Positions 31,773 through 39,669 of a DNA stretch of 64,000 nt are shown here, in pieces (within the stretch, counting starts at the first letter, position 1; every line of letters starts with the position of its first letter). The translations under genes were made by a program, and so were the position numbers. The notes below the pieces were generated by a model. The model searched no databases. It was not told where the DNA came from and saw nothing but the letters and a program-made list of their open reading frames with translations. Source of the stretch: a virus. The DNA lies in the IMG/VR virus record IMGVR_UViG_3300031839_001380, positions 1-64,000 of that record; one strand, 5' to 3'.

Positions 31773-32516
31773 ATGGCGCAAATTACTAAAACAATTGTTT
31801 ATCCTGTACCTACCGAGTGGTATGGCGATACTCAGGACACAAATAGAAGTGGTATCTGTACATATACTGGACCAGATAGGATTACTTTCTGGTATATGAA
31901 TAATGGAACAGATGCTGATCCTAAGTGGGAAGTAGAGCATTCTTTCCCATCTGATCCTGGTGAAGACAGAGATCCTCCAGCTGGGGCAAGAGTTGTTGAG
32001 CTTAATGCTGATACTCATCCTATGAATGCAGTTGCAATGTATGGAGGTATTCTTCCTCCAGAACTGATTGAAACTCCTGCTGGTCCTGATTCGGAGCCTA
32101 ACCCAATCATTCCTAACTATCTTTACTTCAATGAAGTATATGATATGTGCTCATTCGGTTATAATTTTGAGACTAGTCTTTGGAATACAGGTAGATTCTC
32201 TGGTCCCCACACAGAAATTGATCTAGAAGATGAATCTGCTAGTCATTCCTTTGGATGGGAAGAAGTAAGAAGAACAAGAGATATCTTACTTGCACAATCT
32301 GATGATAAAATTCCTGCAGACGCTCCAGCAGGTTTTGTTAGTGAGTGGACAACATATCGTCAAAAGTTGAGAGACTTGCCAGATACTTGGAGTAGTGTTG
32401 GTAACAATACTTATCTGATCGTATGGCCTAGAGAGCCTGGTGATCGTGACGCATTTACTGGAGATTCTCCTGAGACTGGATTGGATTCTACTGATACTAG
32501 CACTGTAGGAGCCTAA
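31773..32516 (+). CDS. putative tail-fibre assembly chaperone with N-terminal domain
   Basis: A 247-residue acidic protein. Residues 159-211 (GWEEVRRTRDILLAQ...SEWTTYRQKLRDLPDTW) match the pattern W..iR..RD.LLa.sD...pad.p....weaYRQ.LRDlP of the phage tail-assembly chaperone family (Phage_tail_APC type). The first 150 residues (ITKTIVYPVPTEWYGDTQD, ITFWYMNNGTDADPKWEVE) form a separate beta-rich region with no known family. It lies between the two cysteine-rich adhesin-like genes, so it may help to fold or mount them, as gp38-type helpers do. A virion role for the N-terminus is possible. Confidence 0.6.
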   Translation: MAQITKTIVYPVPTEWYGDTQDTNRSGICTYTGPDRITFWYMNNGTDADPKWEVEHSFPSDPGEDRDPPAGARVVELNADTHPMNAVAMYGGILPPELIETPAGPDSEPNPIIPNYLYFNEVYDMCSFGYNFETSLWNTGRFSGPHTEIDLEDESASHSFGWEEVRRTRDILLAQSDDKIPADAPAGFVSEWTTYRQKLRDLPDTWSSVGNNTYLIVWPREPGDRDAFTGDSPETGLDSTDTSTVGA

Positions 32517-32521
32517 TTATT

Positions 32522-33403
32522 ATGGCGGATTATCAGACCTATAAAAAAATTGATGCTGATGATGCATTTATTAACGGAACTGTAGGTCCAACTAAAGTAA
32601 CGGGCGTATCTACGGGTAATGTTTGTCGAAGCTTCTATTATAACTGTTGTCATAATGTCCCATGTAATGGTGGATGTTGTTACCTCTGGACCGTACCAGA
32701 AAAAGTAACCACTATTCAATTTGAAATTGTATCTGGTGGTGGATCAGGTGCAGGTGGTCGTTGCTGCGGCAACGGTGCTGGTATGGGTGGCGGTGGTGGT
32801 GGTTATGCCACCAAGATGCAGTACGCTAACTGTGGTCATTTTGTCGCTGGATCTACTCAGTTTACAATTTGTTCGGGATCTACTAGTAGGTGTTCCTGCT
32901 GTGGTTGTTGTCACGGTAGAACCGGTTGTGGATTCTATGGGTGCCCTTCTTTCGTCTTAGGTGGTGGATTAGGAACCTTCTGTATGCAGGGCGGATCTTA
33001 CTCTAACCAAAAGTGTACAGTTGCTTCTTGTTATGCCTGTGCAAAGCAAGCACAAAGAAACAATTGTTATAACGCTTGCTCTGCTTCTTGGCCTGATGGA
33101 CAATCTAAGCCTGATACAGCAAACCCAGAAAACGAATTCTACATTTGTGGTTTGTCCGGTGGTGAATTTAAATCGTATAGTTGTCACTCGGACGACTTTG
33201 CAGTTGCATCTTCTCCAGTTGGTCCTTGGTCCACAGATAGAAACTTTGGTGTAACTCGCTGCTCCTATGGTAACAGTAGAGGATGTTGTTCTTCACCTTC
33301 GTTGTTCCCTGGTGGCGGTGGATTCTCTGGATCTACCCAAGGCAGTCAATGCTGGGGTGACTGGGGTGGTGGTGGACTGGTTGTTGTTACAACTTGGTCC
33401 TGA
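32522..33403 (+). CDS. Cys/Gly-rich adhesin-like virion protein, copy 2
   Basis: A 293-residue paralogue of the gene at 30864. All 29 cysteines and the glycine runs are kept; most differences fall in short stretches (for example SYSNQKCTVASCYACAKQAQ versus SFASQRCTNSCYACLKVAQ, and FKSYSCHSDDF versus LKHVNCHSRSF). Identical DNA blocks shared with copy 1 flank the variable parts. It lacks its own late promoter and is probably co-transcribed with the chaperone-like gene. A terminator follows. Confidence 0.7.
   Translation: MADYQTYKKIDADDAFINGTVGPTKVTGVSTGNVCRSFYYNCCHNVPCNGGCCYLWTVPEKVTTIQFEIVSGGGSGAGGRCCGNGAGMGGGGGGYATKMQYANCGHFVAGSTQFTICSGSTSRCSCCGCCHGRTGCGFYGCPSFVLGGGLGTFCMQGGSYSNQKCTVASCYACAKQAQRNNCYNACSASWPDGQSKPDTANPENEFYICGLSGGEFKSYSCHSDDFAVASSPVGPWSTDRNFGVTRCSYGNSRGCCSSPSLFPGGGGFSGSTQGSQCWGDWGGGGLVVVTTWS
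32816..32865 (+). repeat. identical block shared with copy 1 (block A)
   Basis: Partner of 31158-31207; 50 identical bases. Confidence 0.85.
32918..32988 (+). repeat. identical block shared with copy 1 (block B)
   Basis: Partner of 31260-31330; 71 identical bases. Confidence 0.85.
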
Positions 33404-33430
33404 AACGAAATTGACTTTTTAATTCCATAA

Positions 33431-33461
33431 TTTCGGGGAAATTTTCCCCGGAATTTTTTTT
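33431..33461 (+). terminator. Rho-independent terminator
   Basis: TTTCGGGGAA (33431-33440), loop ATT, TTCCCCGGAA (33444-33453) with one U-G pair, then eight T residues to 33461. It closes the adhesin block. Confidence 0.85.
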
Positions 33462-33481
33462 GATTTTTAGGATTTTATAAA

Positions 33482-34219
33482 ATGTTTGAACTTAATGAAA
33501 ATCTTGATGTTAGTGTTAAGAGAGTAGGACCGCAAAATAGAACGATTATAATTGCCGATAATTTTTATAAAAATCCAGACGAAATAAGAAATCTCTCTTT
33601 AAGCTTAGAGAGAAAAACAAATGAGAGTTTAATAGGCGATCTTCCTGGTCAAAGAATATTCAAAGAGACTTCAGAAGTAAAGAAGAATCTTAAACCCTTT
33701 TTTGATGAGTATTGTTTAGACAATTCTCTATGGTCTAAGAATATTGATAAACAATCATATGAATTCCAGTGGGATACTGTTGGATTCATGTGTAATGTTA
33801 TGAATTATGATAGTGCATTTCATGCACCATGGTTCAATATTCCTCATCAAGATTCATATCTGCAAGAGCTTACTACAGAATCCAATCAGTTTGGCGCAGT
33901 GATTTATTTGAATACTCCAGAAGAATGTCAAGGTGGTACAAATTTATATTCGTACAAGGGGCAGATGTCTCTTCCATATAAGGTAACGGAATATATTGAC
34001 AAACCCGAGGGATTTGATGATGAGGTTACAAGACCCGAACAATGTTTTCCATACATCAGAAAGTGGTTGTATGGTGATAGGGAGTGGAGAGTTGAATATG
34101 AGGCTGAAATGGTGTATAATAGATGTATCTTTTATGAATCTGATGTGATGCACTCGCAGAACATTGATCATGGGATGTTCACCGAACATGATCGAGTGAA
34201 TCAGGTTTTCTTTTTATAA
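33482..34219 (+). CDS. DUF6445-like oxygenase-fold protein
   Basis: A 245-residue protein with the DUF6445-type layout: NRTIIIADNFYKNPDEIRN at the N-terminus, FNIPHQDSY (His122-x-Asp124), FGAVIYLNTPEECQGGTNLYSY, then CIFYESDVMHSQN (His224) and DRVNQVFFL (Arg238). It is related in plan to the gene at 4449. It lies just after the adhesin terminator and before the second glycan block. Its N-terminal strand and the metal residues are intact, so activity is plausible; the substrate is unknown. Confidence 0.78.
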   Translation: MFELNENLDVSVKRVGPQNRTIIIADNFYKNPDEIRNLSLSLERKTNESLIGDLPGQRIFKETSEVKKNLKPFFDEYCLDNSLWSKNIDKQSYEFQWDTVGFMCNVMNYDSAFHAPWFNIPHQDSYLQELTTESNQFGAVIYLNTPEECQGGTNLYSYKGQMSLPYKVTEYIDKPEGFDDEVTRPEQCFPYIRKWLYGDREWRVEYEAEMVYNRCIFYESDVMHSQNIDHGMFTEHDRVNQVFFL

Positions 34220-34245
34220 CTATATACTTTGTTGACCAAATTAGT

Positions 34246-35226
34246 ATGAGATCAAAAGCATTCTTCATTAATGGAGGAGCTGGTAGAGTTATCACCTCCA
34301 TCCCTGCCTTTGAAAAATATGCAGAAACACATGATGATTTTATCATTGTGTGTGAGGGTGGGATGAACTTCTACAAGTCCCATCCAGTCCTTCACAAATA
34401 CGCATACGATAACTGGCATAAAGATCTTTTTGAAGATAAGATCAAAGACAGAGATTGTGTCACACCTGAACCATATCGTCGTTGGCATTACTACAATCAA
34501 AAATGTAGTATTGCTCAAGCATTTGATATGGAAATCAATGGCACAGAAGAGCCTAGGGAACTTCCCAAACCTACGATTAAACTAGCAAAGCATGAGGGTA
34601 TTCAGGGTCTTCAACTAGTCGATAACGCAATTAAAGCTACTGGTAAAGAAAAGGTTATTGTAATTCAACCTTTTGGTAGAGGTGTAATGGATGAGGGTGG
34701 GTATATTTTTGACCCAACATCTAGAAGTTTTAGTCTTGGAGATATTAGTAAGATTGTTAATGATCTCAAAAAAGATTACTGTGTGATTGTAATGTCTGAG
34801 TTCCCATTTCAGACAGAGGATGGAGATTCTAAGTATCCGTTTATTCTACCTCAAATTCCTGATGTCCGTATTTGGACATCTATTATTAATAGGGCAGATC
34901 ATTTCTTGGGTTGCGATTCTGTTGGTCAACACATTGCAGCTGCAACTGATACTAGTGTAACAGCAGTGATTGGATCAACATATCCTATCAATATTAGCTA
35001 TCCAAATGACGATCAATTTGATATAATTGATTTGGGAGAGGATAAGAGAACATTCTCTCCCATTAGATTGACAATGGAAGACTATGCTGACATGCAGAAT
35101 GATGAATGTATGGCAATGACAGAAGATGATATTGAAAGTGTGTTAAAGTCTTGTAGAGATAGACTTGGAAAACCGGTAAAGAAAAAAGAGACAACAGAAA
35201 CCCCTACAAAAGGATTTGGTAAATGA
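34246..35226 (+). CDS. GT9-like heptosyltransferase family protein
   Basis: A 326-residue GT-B protein resembling ADP-heptose:LPS heptosyltransferases (GT9). VIVIQPFGRG and the acidic stretch of SEFPFQTEDG stand in the nucleotide region; the strongest match is INRADHFLGCDSVGQHIAAATDTSVTAVIGST, the conserved GxDSGxxHxAAA.....alfG signature of the family. The C-terminal 25 residues are a Lys/Thr-rich tail. It overlaps the carbamoyltransferase gene by 4 nt and shares an operon with heptose-activation genes, supporting heptose as donor sugar. Confidence 0.78.
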   Translation: MRSKAFFINGGAGRVITSIPAFEKYAETHDDFIIVCEGGMNFYKSHPVLHKYAYDNWHKDLFEDKIKDRDCVTPEPYRRWHYYNQKCSIAQAFDMEINGTEEPRELPKPTIKLAKHEGIQGLQLVDNAIKATGKEKVIVIQPFGRGVMDEGGYIFDPTSRSFSLGDISKIVNDLKKDYCVIVMSEFPFQTEDGDSKYPFILPQIPDVRIWTSIINRADHFLGCDSVGQHIAAATDTSVTAVIGSTYPINISYPNDDQFDIIDLGEDKRTFSPIRLTMEDYADMQNDECMAMTEDDIESVLKSCRDRLGKPVKKKETTETPTKGFGK

Positions 35227-37016
35227 CACAGTGGATTGCTGGTATCACTCGCGGACACAACGCTGGAGTATGTCTTCTGAAAGATGGTGAGCTTATTTTT
35301 GCTGTTGAGGAAGAGAGATTATCTCGTCGTAAATATGATGGCGGACCTATTGCCTCACTATTAGAGATACAGAAGTACACTGATAAACTTGATTATCTTG
35401 TTGTTGGTCACACTCAATTAATGGAGAGGGATTGTGGTAGTCTTGAGTATAGCAATGAGGCAATCTATGTTGGGATGGCAAGAAAACTTGGTTTGATTAA
35501 AGATGTAGAACCAGATCCAAGCAAGATGCATCCTCAAGTTGTTGATGTTGGTAATGTTCACCATAAACTTCATGCTGCTGCTGCTTTTTATCGGTCTGGA
35601 TTTGAAGAAGCAGCTGCACTTGTAGTTGATGGAGCCGGAACCTTCATTCAGTTTGATGTAATGGGGCATACTGAAACTGTATGGGAAACTGAAACTATTT
35701 TTAATTGTAAGTTCCCAAACGACATTAATACTGTATATAAACATCTCGGAACTCGTGGTCCCTGCTGCACAAATTATGTTCCTGAAATGGAAGCAGCAAT
35801 GGCTTATCCTGGTGAAACTGGTTTCTTCTCTTATACTCTCGATGAAACTGCAGGTATCGTAAAAGCATATGAAGCTGCTACACAATACTGTGGTTGGCAT
35901 GCTATCGAGGCTGGTAAAACTATGGGATTATTTCCATATGGAGAACCTAACGAAGAAGTCCCCACTCTATTTAAAGAGGTTGGAACAGTAGATAGGAATG
36001 TTATTGTTCCTACTTATCCTAATGCTGGGCATGTTAATGTTCAAGAATATCCTTTTTTAAATAATCATGATTCTGACGATTTGACCAAACTTAAGAATCG
36101 TAGAGACTTTGCTTATGCAGTGCAAACTGAAACGCAAGAAGCAGTTTTGAAGCTAATCTATAAAGCAGTTGAACTCACTGGTAAAAAGAATATTGTTCTT
36201 TCTGGTGGATATGGATTGAATTGTGTAGCAAACTATTGGTATCTTGATAAGTTGAAAGAAGATGGTATCAATCTCTTTGTTGAACCTGTCAGTAATGATG
36301 GTGGAACTGCTATTGGAGCTGCCTTATATGTACATTATCAATTGAATGGTAAGAAACAAACAACAGTTCCCTCTAGAATTACTGATTTGTACTATGGTCC
36401 TGACTATAACTATACTATTGAGCAGATTATTGATATTGCTGACAAGTATAGTGGTATTGTAAGTGATGCTAACAATGACGATGTAATTAATTTGATCTCT
36501 AATGAGAATATCGTCGCACTTTTCCAAGGAAAATCAGAAGCTGGTCCTCGTGCTCTCGGCAATCGTTCTATTCTTTATGATCCCCGTGATCCTGAGGGTA
36601 AAGATTTTGTTAATAATGTGAAGCATCGTGAATACTTCCGTCCCTTTGCTGGATCTATTCTTGCTGAATATGCTGACGAATGGTTTGATTTGCGTGGGAT
36701 GGAAGATACTCCCTTCATGATGTATGCTGTTAAGTGTCAACCTGGTATTGAAGAAAAGATCCCAGCTATTATTCATGTTGACGGAACATGTCGTATTCAA
36801 ACTGTTACTGAAGAACAGAACAAGAATTACTATGACCTCATCAAAACCTTCTATGATGCTACGGGTTGTCCGATTTTGTTCAATACCTCTTTTAATCTTG
36901 GTGGTGAACCTCTGGTGGAGACCTTGGACGACGCTTGCCGTACTCTTGCTAACTCTGATATCGAGTATCTTTATCTTCCTGAATATGGTAAAATAATCCA
37001 GGTATCTAATGACTAA
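35223..37016 (+). CDS. NodU/CmcH-family carbamoyltransferase
   Basis: A 597-residue enzyme that transfers a carbamoyl group from carbamoyl phosphate to a hydroxyl, typically of a sugar (NodU, TobZ, CmcH). ITRGHNAGVCLLKDGELIFAVEEERLSRRK is the N-terminal ATP-site signature; VGNVHHKLHAAAAFYRSGF contains the metal-binding histidines; GKSEAGPRALGNRSILYDPRDPEGKD and PILFNTSFNLGGEP are the C-terminal YrdC-like domain hallmarks. Full length for the family. It probably carbamoylates a sugar of the glycan made by this block. Confidence 0.94.
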   Translation: MTQWIAGITRGHNAGVCLLKDGELIFAVEEERLSRRKYDGGPIASLLEIQKYTDKLDYLVVGHTQLMERDCGSLEYSNEAIYVGMARKLGLIKDVEPDPSKMHPQVVDVGNVHHKLHAAAAFYRSGFEEAAALVVDGAGTFIQFDVMGHTETVWETETIFNCKFPNDINTVYKHLGTRGPCCTNYVPEMEAAMAYPGETGFFSYTLDETAGIVKAYEAATQYCGWHAIEAGKTMGLFPYGEPNEEVPTLFKEVGTVDRNVIVPTYPNAGHVNVQEYPFLNNHDSDDLTKLKNRRDFAYAVQTETQEAVLKLIYKAVELTGKKNIVLSGGYGLNCVANYWYLDKLKEDGINLFVEPVSNDGGTAIGAALYVHYQLNGKKQTTVPSRITDLYYGPDYNYTIEQIIDIADKYSGIVSDANNDDVINLISNENIVALFQGKSEAGPRALGNRSILYDPRDPEGKDFVNNVKHREYFRPFAGSILAEYADEWFDLRGMEDTPFMMYAVKCQPGIEEKIPAIIHVDGTCRIQTVTEEQNKNYYDLIKTFYDATGCPILFNTSFNLGGEPLVETLDDACRTLANSDIEYLYLPEYGKIIQVSND

Positions 37017-37413
37017 AAAAGTTTTTGTAAACGGAACCTTTGATATTCTTCATTCTGGACATTTGCAACTCTTAGAGTATGCAAAGTCTATGGGTGATGT
37101 AGTAGTTGTTGGTATTGATAGTGATGAGCGGGTAAGGGAAAAGAAAGGTCCTTCTCGCCCAATAAATAACGCCGAAGATAGAGCATACATGCTACAAAGT
37201 CTTAAGACTGTAGATCATGTAGTTCTATTTGGTTCTGATGAAGAACTAGAAAAGTGCATAGCTGTTACTGCACCTGATATAATGGTAGTAGGATCTGACT
37301 GGGAAGGAAAGTCAGTCATTGGATCTATGTACGCTACTGAATTACATTTTTTCCCTAGGTTAGAAGATTATGCAACTAGCAAGACCATACAAAGTATTAT
37401 TGATCGGGGATAG
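37009..37413 (+). CDS. hldC: D-beta-D-heptose 1-phosphate adenylyltransferase
   Basis: A 134-residue nucleotidyltransferase matching the C-terminal half of E. coli HldE (RfaE). VFVNGTFDILHSGHLQLLEYAKSMGD contains the HxGH nucleotide motif (HSGH near residues 16-19), GDVVVVGIDSDERV and GPSRPINNAEDRAYML align with the family's NSD and RPVNxxxxR motifs. It would transfer AMP to heptose 1-phosphate to give ADP-heptose. In E. coli it is fused behind the kinase domain; here it is a separate gene placed before the kinase. Overlaps both neighbours. Confidence 0.88.
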   Translation: MTKKVFVNGTFDILHSGHLQLLEYAKSMGDVVVVGIDSDERVREKKGPSRPINNAEDRAYMLQSLKTVDHVVLFGSDEELEKCIAVTAPDIMVVGSDWEGKSVIGSMYATELHFFPRLEDYATSKTIQSIIDRG

Positions 37414-38164
37414 TTGTACTGATGAATGGGTCTATGGTCCATGCAATAGACTAAGCCCAGAGGCACCAGTTCCTATATTGATTCAAAGTCAAAAAGAACA
37501 GGCACCTGGCATGGCTGCTAATGTTCATGCAAATCTAGAGTCTCTTGGTATTAATGTAACTTTTCTTACTAATAAGGAACCTCTCACTAAGACGAGATAT
37601 ATTGATATTAGATCTAACCAACAGATTGTCCGAGTAGATAATGAACCTGATGTAAAACCCTTGCATCCATCTGAACTGCAGATGGCTTTATTGCATGAAA
37701 CATATGATGCTATTGTCATTTCGGACTATAACAAAGGTTATATTCCCGACGCAAAAACAATCAGTGACATTGCTGGTAGGTATCCTAATACTAAGATATT
37801 TGTGGATACGAAAAAAACTATACTTCCTACGGAGCACAGTAATGTCATCTATAAAATTAACAAGAAAGAATTTGAGAGTTTAGATCCAGATCATATTCCA
37901 AACTCTACGAATATGATTGTTACCATGGGGTCTGAGGGTGCTGCATGGAATAAGAAAAAGTTTCCATGTGCAGATCTTGTTCGGACATTTGATGTGACTG
38001 GAGCTGGAGATACTTTCCTTGCATCTTTAGTTTTCTATTACATTCAACTTCCGTCAATGGATGAAGCAATTTGTTTTGCTAATAAGGCAGCTGCTATTGC
38101 AGTACAGAATCCTGGTACATATATTCTCACTATGAATAATGTTGATAGGATTTTAAATATATGA
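37370..38164 (+). CDS. hldA: D-glycero-beta-D-manno-heptose 7-phosphate kinase-like
   Basis: A 264-residue PfkB-family kinase aligning with the N-terminal half of HldE: VYGPCNRLSPEAPVPIL matches E. coli YGPTSRISPEAPVPVV, followed by APGMAANVHANLESLG, SNQQIVRVDNE, ISDYNKGY, and the catalytic DVTGAGDTF near the C-terminus. About 27 residues are missing between LGINVTFLT and TKTRYIDIRSNQQ compared with E. coli, a region near the sugar-binding lid. It overlaps the adenylyltransferase gene by 44 nt. With the next genes it makes an ADP-heptose pathway. Confidence 0.87.
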   Translation: MQLARPYKVLLIGDSCTDEWVYGPCNRLSPEAPVPILIQSQKEQAPGMAANVHANLESLGINVTFLTNKEPLTKTRYIDIRSNQQIVRVDNEPDVKPLHPSELQMALLHETYDAIVISDYNKGYIPDAKTISDIAGRYPNTKIFVDTKKTILPTEHSNVIYKINKKEFESLDPDHIPNSTNMIVTMGSEGAAWNKKKFPCADLVRTFDVTGAGDTFLASLVFYYIQLPSMDEAICFANKAAAIAVQNPGTYILTMNNVDRILNI

Positions 38165-38484
38165 GATATACTGTTGATATCGATGAAACAATTTGCTATG
38201 CTGGGAAGGGAGAATCTAGGTATACTCTCGCAACCCCTAGATGGGATCGTATACAGAAAATAAATAAGCTTTATGATGAAGGTCATACTATAAATTATCT
38301 TACCGCCAGAGGCATGGGTAGGTACGATAATAATCGTGAGTTAGCTGAGAAAGAGTTCTACGAATTTACTAAGAATCAATTAGAGTCGTGGGGGTGTAAG
38401 TTTCATAATTTATATCTAGGTAAACCATCATCAGATTATTACATTGACGACAAGGGAATTAATGACAAAGACTTCTTCAATTAA
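38161..38484 (+). CDS. HAD-family phosphatase
   Basis: A 107-residue minimal HAD hydrolase. Motif I is DIDET at residues 6-10, with the nucleophile and general acid Asp6 and Asp8; motif II is LTARG near residues 46-50; KPSSDYYIDDKGIND provides the motif III lysine and the motif IV Asp pair. There is almost no cap domain. It resembles small phosphatases found in capsule and polysaccharide operons. In this cluster it could perform the GmhB step (removing the 7-phosphate of heptose bisphosphate), but it is not a canonical GmhB sequence. Confidence 0.75.
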   Translation: MRYTVDIDETICYAGKGESRYTLATPRWDRIQKINKLYDEGHTINYLTARGMGRYDNNRELAEKEFYEFTKNQLESWGCKFHNLYLGKPSSDYYIDDKGINDKDFFN

Positions 38485-38821
38485 GGTAGTCCCCAAAGGA
38501 TGGGGTTATGAAAAGTGGATTGTAAATAATGAAATGTACTGTGGTAAACTTTTGTTCCTGGAAAAGAACAAAAGGTGCTCGTGGCACTACCATAAAATAA
38601 AAGATGAGACCTTCTACCTACAGAGTGGTCTCATCTCATTGTATTTTGGGTGGGATGAAGATCTCAGTAAAGCAGAACTTAAAGTCTTAGAACCTGGAGA
38701 TAAGTTTTATGTTCCTACTGGGCTAAAGCATCAGATGATTGCGTTGGAAGACTCAGAACTGTTTGAATTCTCAACGCAACACTTTGATTCAGACTCAATC
38801 AGAATTCATCGTGGTAATTGA
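38462..38821 (+). CDS. cupin-domain protein, sugar isomerase/epimerase-like
   Basis: A 119-residue single-cupin protein. RCSWHYHKIKDETFYLQSG is cupin motif 1 with the metal-binding HxHx(n)E set, and FYVPTGLKHQMIAL is motif 2. The sequence VVPKGWGYEKWI at the N-terminus is typical of mannose-6-phosphate isomerase/GDP-mannose pyrophosphorylase C-terminal cupins. The start at 38462 is preferred over an upstream ATG 18 nt away. The stop region overlaps the converging hldD gene by 23 nt. It may supply an isomerase step for sugar synthesis. Confidence 0.75.
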   Translation: MTKTSSIKVVPKGWGYEKWIVNNEMYCGKLLFLEKNKRCSWHYHKIKDETFYLQSGLISLYFGWDEDLSKAELKVLEPGDKFYVPTGLKHQMIALEDSELFEFSTQHFDSDSIRIHRGN

Positions 38822-39596
38822 TATAATCAGCAACGGTTTTGAACTTATAGTTTAACCAATTCATATCTGCTTGAGTATTGTATTGATACTTACCAACGAG
38901 GTTTGGTGGGAAAGGAATTTCCTCTACCATAGCCTCGGTTTTTTGTGCAACTAAATCTGCCACTTCTTGAATAGTAATTGCAGCACCAGTTCCTAGGTCA
39001 TAGATACCACTACCTGCACTATTAGTGAGCACAACATTTACAATGTCTCCTACCCAGATATAATCTCTATGTACCTTATTTGATCCTTCAAAGGGATGAA
39101 CTTTGCCTGTAGCAGATTGCCACTTGAACTTACTTACAAGGCTTGCCTGCTCTCCTTTGTGGACCTCACCGCTACCATATACATTAAAGAACTTAAATCC
39201 TTGGATGTGTGAGAATCTATGCATATTGTCTTGCACCCAGTAATCAACCGTTGCTTTTGATAATGCGTAGTGGTTTAGAGGATTAATAATACCATCAGTT
39301 GACATGCAACGACCATAAGTGGAAGCAGAGGAGGCATACTTGACGGGAATACCATACTCAATTGCCTTTTCAAATAGCTTGATGCTATAATCAATATTAT
39401 ACTTGTAAATTAAATCTACATTTTTATCTGTTGTGAATGAGCGAGCACCCATGTGGATGATTGTGTTTACCTCTTCCCAACGATTAAATTTATTCAACAG
39501 GTCAAAGCAGTTATCAATATCAATTTCAAGCACACTATCCATGTTTTTGGCAAAGTGTCCACCAATGAATCCCTTCGCTCCAGTAACAATATTCAT
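38799..39596 (-). CDS. hldD: ADP-L-glycero-D-manno-heptose 6-epimerase
   Basis: A 265-residue extended SDR epimerase (HldD/RfaD) that converts ADP-D,D-heptose to ADP-L,D-heptose. VTGAKGFIGGH at residues 4-14 binds NADP, YASSASTYGR holds the catalytic Ser, and HYALSK has Tyr110 and Lys114. The family-specific strings FKFFNVYGSGEVHKGEQAS, PFEGSNKVHRDYIWVGD and EIPFPPNLVGKYQYNTQAD match E. coli HldD closely in pattern. It is encoded opposite to its neighbours and converges with the cupin gene. The start at 39596 (MNIVTGAKG) fits the fold; longer in-frame N-termini are rejected. Confidence 0.9.
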   Translation of the reverse strand: MNIVTGAKGFIGGHFAKNMDSVLEIDIDNCFDLLNKFNRWEEVNTIIHMGARSFTTDKNVDLIYKYNIDYSIKLFEKAIEYGIPVKYASSASTYGRCMSTDGIINPLNHYALSKATVDYWVQDNMHRFSHIQGFKFFNVYGSGEVHKGEQASLVSKFKWQSATGKVHPFEGSNKVHRDYIWVGDIVNVVLTNSAGSGIYDLGTGAAITIQEVADLVAQKTEAMVEEIPFPPNLVGKYQYNTQADMNWLNYKFKTVADYINYHDEF

Positions 39597-39669
39597 AGTA
39601 AGGCTCTTTATAATATATATTCTACCATACCTAAATATAAAAAAGGTGCTCACCTATAGATTTTGAGGC

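Noticed and set aside
38161-38484. Naming the HAD protein GmhB
   Set aside because: It is much shorter than GmhB and its motif I context differs, so only the HAD family is asserted.
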